From: Paragonimus skrjabini miyazakii
Taxonomy: Eukaryota; Platyhelminthes; Trematoda; Plagiorchiida; Troglotrematidae
Direction of reading: 5' to 3'
Assembly: GCA_014338405.1 (NCBI GenBank)
Contig: JTDE01021410.1
Span: 28,900-92,899 of the forward strand
DNA length: 64,000 nucleotides
In this document: one piece after another, positions 48,546 to 59,793 of the stretch
Position numbering within the stretch: position 1 is the first letter of the stretch
Layout: each line of letters starts with the position of its first letter
The notes under the pieces: generated by a model
What the model was told of the DNA's origin: nothing
What the model saw: the letters and a program-made list of their open reading frames with translations, nothing else
The model's database searches: none
Program-made: the position numbers and the translations under genes

Positions 48546-50344
48546 AATGTCTGTTTGATCTATTTTTAATTTGTATCAACCAACGATCACTGGTTTTTGT
48601 TAAACCACCTTCTCTCTTTCAGAAATATGGGCCATGGTAGACTTTTATCCTTTCTTTTCCTCAACTTCGTTGGTGCACTATATGATGAATGTCCTATTTG
48701 TTTTTCGATCCAACTTCAAGTTTTTATTTTTATCCTTCCTTCCATCTAGAGCGTAGTAATATGGACTTCTATATTGAAATACTTCTTGTCTTATATTTTC
48801 AGTGTATTTTACCATCTGAGGTCACAAAGTGAAGGGCCCAGTGGCAGATAGAACTGGACAATTATGAGGTGCATATAGGCTATGCTGAATTGGATGAACA
48901 CAGGTTATACAGAAAGCTTTTCTTGTATAGTTTTTTTCCCATAATTCTATCCACTTTGTTGGTGGCCTTTTTATATACAGCCTATTTACACACATCGTCT
49001 GTCAAGTGAACTAACAAGATTCCCTTGATGAGTACTCCCTGCAATGTTTGTACACCGTATTTTTTCTGATGTAAATCTTCTGATGAAAGCTACTTGAAAG
49101 AATGGAAGAGTTGTAAGACCTTTAACTCTTTTGGTTTCACCTTGATGTAGTTTATAACAACGATCATCAACAAAATGCACTTTTGCTATCATATCCGTCC
49201 TGTATAAAGTTTCGAAAAATAGACAATTATTCCCAATAAACCATATTGTATAAGATTGAGAGAAAGCATACGCATAACACAACTCGTTTGAGGGGAGCAA
49301 ATCTGCAACAACTTTGTAATACTTGTCTAGTGAAAAATTTTATTTAACATTTTGAAAGATTCCAGATGCATCTGTTCTTTAAGTGACGAACTTTCAGCTA
49401 CATTATGCAAAGTCCTACAAATGTTCATTGAATGCTACTGAACGCTGCCAACGAGGATCAGTGATCACATTATTACTATTCAGTAGTGAAGCAGGAACAT
49501 GGATTTGGACATTGAAATAATCACAAAGAAAATACAAAAAACATTGAAACACAGTTTGGCATGAATTAGTTCTCGGTACATACAGAAACTGAGCATTAGC
49601 GACCGTTGCAACCGTGACGTTCTGGGACCAAAGTTGTATGCAAATGAGTGTTGAGGCGCAAAACCTATGCGTTGGTTGGTTGCGCCATCCGCACGCCTAA
49701 CTCACAACGCTACTAAATTTCTGAATTTCAACTGGTACTTCAGTCAGTCCGAATTTACTGCCAATTGTTAATAAACGCTGATGACGAACGTAAGTTTTAT
49801 GTGCTACCGATCTTCACGTTACTCGCGCAGATTAGCGCACGATGTAACCAAACTTGTAATTGACATCGATTCAGACGGCTCGAAAACAACTGATTGCATC
49901 GATTATTCGACCCAGTGTATGCAGGTGCGCGAGTGTTACAATTAAACCGTTAGTTTTGGGTTTTTTGTCGACGAACTCAAGACTAACCGATCCAGTTGCA
50001 AGGTAGACCGTGTTCTCTAACTGACACTGTGTGAACGACCGTGCACTATAAGAGCTCGTATCGAAACTAATCTTATTCACTCTACAAATGCTAGAAAGCC
50101 TTTAAATTGTGCAGTATTCCCTCCCGCAATTTAATGATACCAAGGAAATTGTGTACACAATGAGCAGCGGAATACGGAGGATGTGGAAAGATCTGCACAT
50201 TGTATTCTGCTGGACTACACAATCCGGCTCCGTTTACGACCAAATGATATGGAACGCACATCCTTCACTCTTTCTATAAACTGCGTTATAAATATCATGT
50301 GGCCAATCTAAATACTGGATGCTTAACAGGATGTTCAGATCATT
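48546..50344. other. No gene seen
   Basis: Nothing recognised between LINE A and repeat D. Confidence 0.35.
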
Positions 50345-50690
50345 TTGTAGCAAAAAGTCGTTCAATAAAGTACGAACTTTATTGTCCAACTTGCATGTTC
50401 CCACGCCATACGCGTTCACATTTGTGAACCAAAATTCCAATCCATAACGCAGCAACCGTTTCCACTCACACGTCATGTGCATTTCTACCTGGTTTTATGA
50501 TTGTGGCTGACGCTTTCTGTCGTGCTTTTTCGATTGTCATTCCTCGCCCGTTGGTGCGATTTCGTTGAGTGATGGCTCGTCCGTTCCTCTGAGTTGTCCG
50601 CAATCCTCTCGCTGTGCGCTTTGGATATACCCTACCGCAGTGCCAAGATATTTCACCGAGGGTTGGAATAATTAGGCCTCCGATTTGGCC
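50345..50690 (-). repeat. Dispersed repeat D, copy 2, ending in a perfect hairpin
   Basis: Minus-strand copy of the repeat at 35093-35442. Its end carries a perfect nine-base-pair hairpin at 50363-50384 (CAATAAAGT, loop of four, ACTTTATTG), then GAACGACTTTTTGCTACA. The coding potential (GLRTTQRNGRAITQRNRTNG in one frame) parallels copy 1 and is interrupted by stops after the GTGAGTGGAAAC block. Confidence 0.78.
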
Positions 50691-53674
50691 ATTTAGTACA
50701 ATTCTACTCATATTTGAACTAACTCATATTGAGCAAATTGTTTGTCACATAGTTTCTTATGAACGATGTCCAAATTTTTAACCGTTCAAAATATGTTCAA
50801 GCTTCCCCGAAAAAATTAAGCTCAATTCAGTCTGTTGTCCTCGACGAAGTGTGAATGTGAAATTAAACCGTATCTGACATAATATAATCTGCTCGAAGGG
50901 ATGCACTGTTTAAATTATGGAAGAGTAACCGTAACCGAAAAACCACCATGCTGTATTATTAAAAGTAGACACTGTTGTTTTGCAAGGTATGATCTTCGTA
51001 AAATGGTATTCAAATATGTCTTTGTTTAAAAATCATGTACGGTTGGTAGAAATATGAACCGGAAAGAACAAATTCCAGATCATAGTATGCTTTTACACAA
51101 GCTAAAACTACTAACCTCAGACTGACTTAATTTATATCTTCTCAATATGTTGTGTAAAGTTTAATATGTTCGATTTTAACCTACTGCGATGCTGACAGGT
51201 CGGTACGAGGTAAATACTAACATACAGCGACCAATATTAATCTACACGGCGCCCATCTCACGGAATGCGGTTTCTAGAAATAATTCAAAAATTGTGCATC
51301 GCTCATTAGGTTTTCCCTATTAGTTTAAGGAGAGAATCTCATTCAGCTCATTTGGCTTTCACATTTTCATGGTTAGAACAGTACACAGTTCTGATACTAC
51401 GTATTGCTAACGAATAGCAAGTGAAATTATTTTGGCCTACACAAAACCGACTTAGGTTAATTCCACGCCTACCGACTAACGTACGGGAAAAATAATATGG
51501 ATTCAGACATTATTATGCAATCACAATAGCACTATTTATCAGATTTTAGTAATAATAGGTTCATACGTACAAAGAAATGACCATTAGAATTCAACCTAGT
51601 CAGGTTGCAGAAAATTGAAGGAGATATCTTTCCTATCGCATATTCGTTCGTTCACCAGTAACCGAAGCGACCAAACAGATACAAATAGACGATAACTATG
51701 TATCCAGTTTACAATGCAATTCAACATTTAACGGTTTTGTTTACGAGGCCACATAACAAGTGCTACCTACCAGTCACTGCTCTGATTAGGTTCACAAGCA
51801 ATAACCGAATCCAGAGCTTTCGATATGTGATCAACTGACAGAAATATTAACCAAAATATCTTAATCCATCCATAATGAAATTGACGCTTGTAGGACCGCG
51901 GTCATCTGACGGATAAGACCTCAACATTTAATATTAGTCTAATCGATACGAAGCTCGTTCCAGCTAACACCTTACCTGATGAGTTTCAATAGGGATAAAA
52001 GCAAGATCGAGAACTGACGTTTAAAAAAAAGCTACTCCGGGAAGCTTCCGTGTCTATAGCTCAAAAGAGTGTAACTCAACTGAAGACAGCCATACAAAAT
52101 GAGCGTCATTATGCTTCACATGCTTATGCTAACTTGAGACAAATGCGCACATGTTTGCACATAACGTCACATCAAGAGGAATTAAACTGTGTTAAGGATT
52201 ACTTTGTTTTCGGAAGCCTATTCTACCATGACGATGGATTAGAAAATGAAAGGTTATTATCTGTTTGGGATAACTACTGTTGTGATCCAAGAACGCGGAT
52301 GGCACGAGGGTTGTTTATTCGACAAAGCAACACATGGGTTAAGCGTTTAAACAAGACCAGAAACAAAACCACTCATTTGCACACGGTATTCGACCCCAGA
52401 CCGTCTCGGCTGCCGCAGACGTCAATGCTCAGTTCCTTTAAGTGACAGGGACCATTTTGGGCGATGCTGCACTTTTCTTGTGGCTTATACGATGTCAAAA
52501 TATATCCTCTGGTCCCACTACTGAATAGCAGTGGTATGAGTAGTATATTACGATCGCTCATCACTGCACTACGATGAGTATGGCATGTGAAGGTATACAT
52601 ACCAACATGAAGTCATTTTTGAAGTGTTACTTTGGTAACGTGCAGTTTGGCAATTATTGTGGAGAAAGACTGAACCAATCCCGTTGCTTAGCGCTAGCTG
52701 TAGTGTACATTGTTTCTGGAAAACCATTTTCAATCCACATGAGTACAATACTGTACAATACTGCATAAGGTCACAGGAAACTGCAACAGAGTAATCCGGC
52801 AGCAGACCACCAAAGAGTAACCATGATATTCTTGTAGAAAGTTAACGTTTAGGTAGCGTTCGAAAAGAATGATTTTATAAACCCCATGTGCATAATGTCC
52901 GTTATGGTAAGAAACCCATTCTTATCGCAGGTAATAAAGCATAGTAGACAAGCATATTGTTTTTATCATAACAGCAGTGAAGCGTACACAGTCAAAAGGC
53001 ATTCAACCTAATTCTTATCAATCAGTTTAGTAACAGTTGGCTAAATCTCCTCTTTATCCTACTGTACTCCAATACCTCCCCATGACATTAGATGAGTCGC
53101 TCAATTCAATACGGTTCTTCTGGAAATCACTCTCACAAGTTACATCAGACGACCATTTGAACTGACTGGCTATCGCTTACTATGAGACTATGATTTATAA
53201 CATGTTAACCATTCTTGAGCTGCCAATTCTTTCGAGATACTTTCGTCTACAAGTGTTTAGAGTCTGATGATTGAAATAAAACACATAACGCGCAAGAGGA
53301 CAAAATGGTGTCTTTTAATGCAACCTCACAGAATTAAAATATGTGAATAAAGTCAGGATTGACTACTTTCTACAGAAATAAAAAGAAACTTAGCGAAATG
53401 AAATAGAAAAACAATTAATAAGTTCAGAAGAACAACATAATAGGCGGTTCCAGGGTAAATCCACAGGAAATACGCGGGAAATCTTAGGATGACCAAACCG
53501 TTCGACGGTAGAAAATCCTACGGAAAACTTTTAGTCGACTTTCAGACTCAACTGCACATAACAAGTTGGTCAGCTGAAAATCCAATGAATTCTTATCCTC
53601 ACGTGGTTCACGGTGTGTGAGATATTCAATTCAGTGTCAATCCAACCAGGCGACATTCTGTTACCTTCAACATC
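50691..53674. other. No supportable gene
   Basis: A 131-codon + strand frame at 52050-52445 is the longest here; no splice site, signal or motif supports it. Confidence 0.35.
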
Positions 53675-53774
53675 NNNNNNNNNNNNNNNNNNNNNNNNNN
53701 NNNNNNNNNNNNNNNNNNNNNNNNNNNNNNNNNNNNNNNNNNNNNNNNNNNNNNNNNNNNNNNNNNNNNNNNNN
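53675..53774. other. Assembly gap (100 N)
   Basis: Exactly 100 N, the conventional placeholder for a gap of unknown or estimated size. Reading frames drawn through it are not meaningful. Confidence 0.99.
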
Positions 53775-54929
53775 AAAATGCTTTTGTAACTTGCACGCTT
53801 CGTCTCGAACTGAACGCAGTTCGTGTGCTCCACAGAATACCGTACACTTGTTACACAGAATCACGTGATTGTACCACAACTTACATCCACATCGAAACAG
53901 CCTTTATTGAATTTACTCCGCCGTTTAACCGACGTCAATTTGTATTCATGTGATAAAAAGTATGTTGCAGGTGTTCGGCGGTGAGTTCGTGAACAAAGAC
54001 ATCCAACGGTTTCGAACAAACGATAGAATAAGCATCTGACAAAATTGTTCCTAGCTATGAAAAATGAAGTAACACTCATATGTTAGTAAGTGAGGTAATA
54101 TCGGAAATGAGGGTAGGATCAATCGTACATTGCTCATAACTTCGTCAATCTGGCACGGAGAAGGCTCACTGATAGTGTATGCACAGAGAAACACACAGTG
54201 TGTTCAACTGTCGGTATGTTTTTTTTTTACCAATGTACCACCATGCTTCTGTTTATTGATTCCACATTTGCTTAGTTCGTTCCTGTTTGCGTATCGATTG
54301 TATGGTTCGGTTACAAGCTAAATAAAACTTATCCGTCGAGTTTTCAGAGTTTATGGTCAACCTCTCAATGGCCAATTGTTTGGTTGTCGTGTCGTAACAG
54401 CGCAAAATAAGCAAGACGAAATATGACGTTGCTCCTACCCACATGCTTCAGACATAGTACTAACAGGTTATATAAAATGTCTTGCGTTTCAGTTAGCCAA
54501 TGCGTCTTCCTGATGTGATCCTTGTTAGGTCATTTAGTGTGCTGTTATTTGTAGCTAATTCTAATTGCTTCGGTTCAAAATTGACGTCTGAACATGTATA
54601 CTTGCATTGAAAGGCTTCACGGGAAATGGTGACCACGACCGTATGTGGGTCAAACTAGAACAGCAATATTTTGATAAAAAGCACACTTGTAAGGAATGGG
54701 ACATTATTTTGTTGATAGATACTGTTTTTCAGTGACAGAAAGTAGGAGGTCGATCCTCAATGTGCCAATGTAAGAAGGTCACTTTTCTTCAGCACGTGCA
54801 GGTTATTTTTACTATCAGAAAGTCTGTCCAAACTACCACAGACTCTGGTTGTGAAGTGCTGAGACCCTTAAAGTAGATGGTGTTGGTAACAAGATAAAGC
54901 GTTTGTGCCATCCAGACGAAACTTTCCTT
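53775..54929. other. No gene seen
   Basis: Nothing recognised after the gap up to the decayed LINE B. Confidence 0.35.
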
Positions 54930-56450
54930 ATTGCCAAACATTATCGAGATCACATCAGATAACTCTCGCAAGATTTTTCGGCTCGTTCGAGCCACTGGTG
55001 GTAAAACACTGCGGAATTGGATTAACCTGTCAGGTTATCCGACACAAACAACGATGAACAAAACAGCAGGAGAAGCACCCTTAACAGCAGTTGAAATAGC
55101 CCCTTGCATCCGACATTTCTTTACTGCCGAGCTAATGAACGTGTGACATTCACCGGGGACCAAGTTTCTATAACAAAACAGCAAAGAGCTTGTTTACTCT
55201 CCCAACGATCCGCTTTAAGCATGAAGATCCTGCCCTAACCATAAAGACCCTCGAGCACAGTTAAGCCACGAGCATCCTCGTCTTAAAAATAACGTCACTG
55301 TATCCACAGAGTTATCAAGAAAACACACAGAAACACATGCTCTACAAATTCCGCCAATAGGCAAACTCATCAGTAGTATATCTGTAAGTGAATAAGTTGA
55401 GTCTCTGTAGAGTTTATATAATAGTAGAAATTATCATTTTAATTGGGTAGACGACAACTTGTGCCAAGCGGAATGTCCTGAAAGAAGACAAAAGTAAAGT
55501 TGCCGTTCTTGAAGAACATTTGCAGTGCGTAGAACAATAAGCGATGAAAAAGTTTACTCCGGCACTGAGGGTACGTGCACCGCCATTATATTTCTACGAA
55601 ACCATCCCAGCGGGCGGAGAAGGAATCAGTGAAGGGTAGACTATACTGCATCCCAGTCGCCGTAACATTACTAATACCTTTAATGTCTGTGAACTATTAG
55701 GAACGGTCATACCGTGGAAAACCGGCATTCGTTCTAACCCCGGAAATTATAACAGATTTTGATTCAGTTGACATGAAAGCTTTCTGGAGTTGTCTCGCGA
55801 GAAAGGGAATATAAAGGACGTATGACAAAACACTTAAGGCACTTTACCGTCGAACCTAGAATGGGGTGACAGAATACTGCGAATTGTCATCGTCAAACGT
55901 AGTGAACATGTAGTGTTTCCAAGCTCGCCTTTCTCGTTAAAATTCACCATTGACGGCATTCAGCAGAACGCTTTAGCGGACTATTAACACAGATGGGTAA
56001 TAGTCAACGAAGACACAATTCCAGAACCTAAATATACTGGCAGTGTCTCAGTAGTCCGTAGTGCAAACCAAGACATCCACGTTTGTACTGGGTGAGAAGT
56101 CCAACCAGCTGAGTGGTTGTATGAACCACAGTAACATCGATAATCAAATGATCAAAACTTGCATTACAAACGCTACCCTCCACCACCAAGAACACTGACG
56201 CTAGTCGGCCCGAATACCAAGAGTCATCCTCTGTATATACGAAACTGCATCTATTCTAGCAATTTAGAGAGCTCACTACCCTAGCGACACAAGTTTCCGC
56301 GACCTGGACACGTTTTATGGAGGCCAAACAATTTGCTATGACCTAGATACAGTTGGAAGCGGTGGCCGGGTCAGCATAGTGTGACGTGGATTCAAAGGAT
56401 CGCAGTTTGTTCACGTAGAGCAGTATGTACTACATGTTTCGAATACCAAA
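54930..56450 (+). mobile_element. LINE family B, decayed RT-containing copy
   Basis: Fragments of an RT protein appear in order but in different frames: SRKIFRLVRATGGK (about 54965-55005), HTVENRHSF, then motif A FDSVDMKAFWSCLARKGI (about 55760-55818), LKALYRRT, SSSNVVNM, KFTIDGIQQNAL (about 55942-55977), and LKYTGSVSV where LEYADDI is expected (about 56028-56050). PGHVLWRP near 56300 and PGQHSVTW near 56370 fit the C-terminal blocks seen in full at 1228-1713. The catalytic YADD has become YTGS. Strongly decayed; boundaries are approximate. Confidence 0.68.
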
Positions 56451-58735
56451 AGCGGTTAAAAAGGCTGTCAGAAACGACGCGAAATAGGATCCAATACTGC
56501 TTAAGGCCATGATCCAGATTTTCCACTTCGCCGTGGTATCTAACTAGTATAATCTTCGCCAAATTTGCGGTACGTCTGTGTAGAAATATTGGATTTCAAA
56601 ACTTGCTCGGTGGGGTCAGTGCAACAGCAAAACAAAAACTCAAAAATAATGATTCCTAGTGGGAATCGGGGGTAATGAAATGCTCAACAAACAGCAGCCT
56701 GTTATCGACAAAAGAAACTCATGCATTATCATCTAATGCCCGAATAAATGGGGTTACTTTATCAGCTTCATCAGAGACATGGAACACAGATAACTGAATG
56801 ACAGTTGGGCGTATTGTAATCGAACGACCTTTACAAAAACCAGGAGATCGAAGTAACACAGTATGGAATGCGTTTTGGTCCATCTGCGCGCAGAATGCTT
56901 TAAGAATGACAGAGGTCCGCGTTCGTACTCAATCTAAGTTTAGTTCAAGTGAGTAGTAACCTTACAAGTCATATGGCAGCTGACAATAGTGTTGCATACT
57001 AAACGTCCGTACATAGGTAGGTGTTTGCGATTTCGAGGTCCTCTTGGCGCTAACCGTGACACCCAACTCTAACGCGACTGTGTATGAAATGCCGCCAACA
57101 CTTGTGAAACCTAGATGCTCTGTGTCGATGCCGTACATAGGTTGTCTGTTTACCACAACCATTGGTTACGGGGCACTGCTCACACGAGGTGGAAGCACCC
57201 TGTGAACAATGAATGGGATCCTACGTTAACCAAGATCATCGACTACAGTTCAGCAACAATCATCCCCGTCGTTAAAAATGACATCTGTCGATATATTCAT
57301 GAAATCAACAAAAGGACAGGACGAAGAAAATGCGCACAACAAATTCCGTCATCAGATAAGCACGCATCTAAAGGATAACAAAGTAAATATTGAATCTCTA
57401 CACGGTTATGTAACAGTGTAAACTATCGTCATAAATGAACACATTTTTTATAGTCAACCCACTGTTTGCCGCATCGTGTTTGCTTGCGAGTATTATGTTA
57501 GGATGGCAGCGGCAGTCTGATGAAAAGCGTATGACGTTTGGGGCAGAAAGGGACTAACACTGAAGGTTGCTTAAGCAGAGTGCTCCAAGCTTCCTGGCTT
57601 GAGTCCAGAAAACAGCGAACATCCTTGGTTTAGGATACTGCCTGATGTGACAGAGTACGTGTTGGGAATCTCCGTGCGCACTGGCGTAATATGTTTTACC
57701 CTCTACGCCTTTCATATGTTCATACATTGTGGTATATTTGCCACTGCGTGGCCATTCCTCGCGTTATACATGCAGTATGAGGTCTGGTAACGTGTCAAGA
57801 GTAGATAGCCTATGTGTACGCAAAGCAATCTAATTTCGTAGGTTAAAGTGGTTCAGAAATGCCTTATTTATACCTCGTTTGCACCCCCGGATGTCGCTAA
57901 AAACGGCATCATGGGCAGCCAATGACTTACTGTAGGGCATGACAAAATTGGCACAAAGTTTAGCCTCTGCTGGCTCTATCCAGCTGGGGTCTAAAAGATG
58001 CTGAATGTCATTGGATACAGTTGCAAGCCATAGTCGGCGGATGAGGCGCTTTTTTCTGCTGTCGCGGACGTTTTTAGTTGCCACGATTCGAATATTTTTC
58101 TGAAGGCATTTTTAAATAACACGAACCTTATCAAAACAGATTTTGAAATCGTGCGCAAAAGTTTCTTTTCTCTCGATGTATTTCTCGTTCTACCTTGTAT
58201 TCCTCTTTTCATTCATTAATTATTTCAAGTGTTCGTTCCACAGCCCTGGAGTAGCACTCAGTTTGTCCCTAGCCTCGTATACAGATACATATCCCTCGAT
58301 TTTTCAAAATTCCGTAAGTACCTTAAGATTAACAATGTCGTGTAACTGATTCAATCGAAAGACAGCGTTTGACACCAATAGACAGTTAAGCGTGATATCG
58401 ACGGGTAACCATAACATCAAAAGTAGTCCGGACAGGTGATAACAATAGACCATATCAAACCAAGTGGTAGCCGCGACCTCGCCCATGTTTATAAATCTTT
58501 CTGCCATCTCACCTCTGTTGTGAAGTTCGAACAGAGTCGGAGAGACAAAAAATACGGCGTTCTTCAAAGGCTAAATGAAACAGCGTACTGTATGAGGTGG
58601 CCGAATGGTAAATAGATAACAATACGAAGGCAGTGAGGAAAATGCTTTCATTTGATGAGAAAATGTACAGAGATCATATTGTGCCACGAGTAGGAATAAT
58701 AACGGAGATCAAATAGAGTTTCGGTGATCAACGAA
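56451..58735. other. No firmly supported gene
   Basis: Protein-like frames occur at 57599-57790 (+), 57830-58084 (-) and 58304-58567 (-), the last with hydrophobic segments, but splice sites are ambiguous. Confidence 0.3.
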
Positions 58736-58938
58736 TCAAGTAGAATTTTCCTCAATCGAGGTAGCTTCACAGTGTTTCATCTCACAGACCGATGAAGGCG
58801 CCGGCTCAAGTGAGTGGTCCTTAGCCACAACAGCGGAGTGGTCACACAAGCCGCATACGTAGAGACAATTTATATCGAATCGGAAAGTCAATCGAGCGAC
58901 CACTACAGTGGCTAAATCTCGAAGTTCCACCTCTTCAT
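58736..58938 (-). CDS. Probable terminal exon of an unidentified gene
   Basis: On the minus strand a pyrimidine-rich acceptor (GCTGATCTACTTTCCAG) ends at 58939 and the exon completes a codon with AT, then reads EEVELRDLATVVVARLTFRF, DINCLYVCGLCDHSAVVAKD, HSLEPAPSSVCEMKHCEAT and stops with TGA at 58736. The CGLC and later Cys/His residues could be a metal site, but the spacing does not match a finger I know. No AATAAA was seen just after the stop. Family not recognised; upstream exons would lie at higher coordinates. Confidence 0.5.
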
Positions 58939-59459
58939 CTGGAAAGTAGATCAGCACAAAATAAAAGTTAAAAAACTAAGGAGACCTAAACGGAAAATGA
59001 TGGAAAAGTTCAAGAATATGCGCAAAAATAAATGAAGCCACTAGATGTGGATTAATTACTTGGGACCAACAGGCTAATCAGTGAGATCAATTCAGGAATC
59101 AAAACACAAGCATAATACAGAATGGCATACTATAGATCCACAAAAGTACAGTACTTATCCGAACGGTTTGAAAAGAGAAACAGCGGATCCATTACAGAAA
59201 TCGGTTGGTTCTCTCAGGCCATTTTGTCAGTCTGACACAAGTATACCCGATATCCAGACGCATGTGTCGACCCCACCGCGTATAACGAAACCGACTCAGG
59301 AAATTCCAACTAGTTCATAGCCTTAAGTTCAGTGTAGCACATATACGGCTACATTCAAAAAGAAAACAAGGACGTCACAGTTAAATGCGGATTGAGCGAG
59401 AACCGAACTGACCAACGTGCACACACAGTTCATGGATCGATGTAGACTCTCCACCAACC
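58939..59459. other. Intron-like sequence
   Basis: Lies between the minus-strand exon and the possible plus-strand exon; a 79-codon frame at 59081-59320 is unsupported. Confidence 0.3.
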
Positions 59460-59793
59460 ATGCTCGCGGAAAAACCTGATTGTTCGTCGTCTACGAAACA
59501 AGCCGCGATTGATATGTATTTTCGTTTGTGTGTGTGCTCCAATTGCGTCCAAAATTCGATACAGTTATCCAAACTTGAACGAAAACTGGTTCGAAAGCAT
59601 TACCTGGCACAGCAGTCAGTGACGGCAAATCGCTTCGACTTCATAGCCTGCATTCATTTGTTTGATCAAAAAGCGCTGCATCGGCACGTGAACTCAATGC
59701 AAACAGAGTGTGTAAACGTCAGACGGTTGATTGAGGAGCACCTAGCCCGTGCGAAGACATTCAAAACAAACATGTTATTCAAAGTTCAACAGT
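59460..59793 (+). CDS. Possible first or internal exon, unidentified
   Basis: An open frame from ATG at 59460 reads MLAEKPDCSSSTKQAAIDMY, a Cys-pair segment LCVCSNC, then a charged, helix-like stretch LSKLERKLVRKHYLAQQ and VRRLIEEHLARAK. A strong donor sequence (GTGAGT) at 59794-59799 would end the exon one base into a codon. The start is uncertain because the frame is also open upstream to 59412. The family is not recognised, and a minus-strand frame overlaps part of it. Confidence 0.33.

Noticed and set aside
52050..52445. 131-codon + strand open frame
   Set aside because: No splice site, motif or repeat relationship; could be chance in a long non-coding region.
53570..53879. Open frames spanning the N run
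   Set aside because: They cross 100 unknown bases, so the frames are artefacts of the gap.
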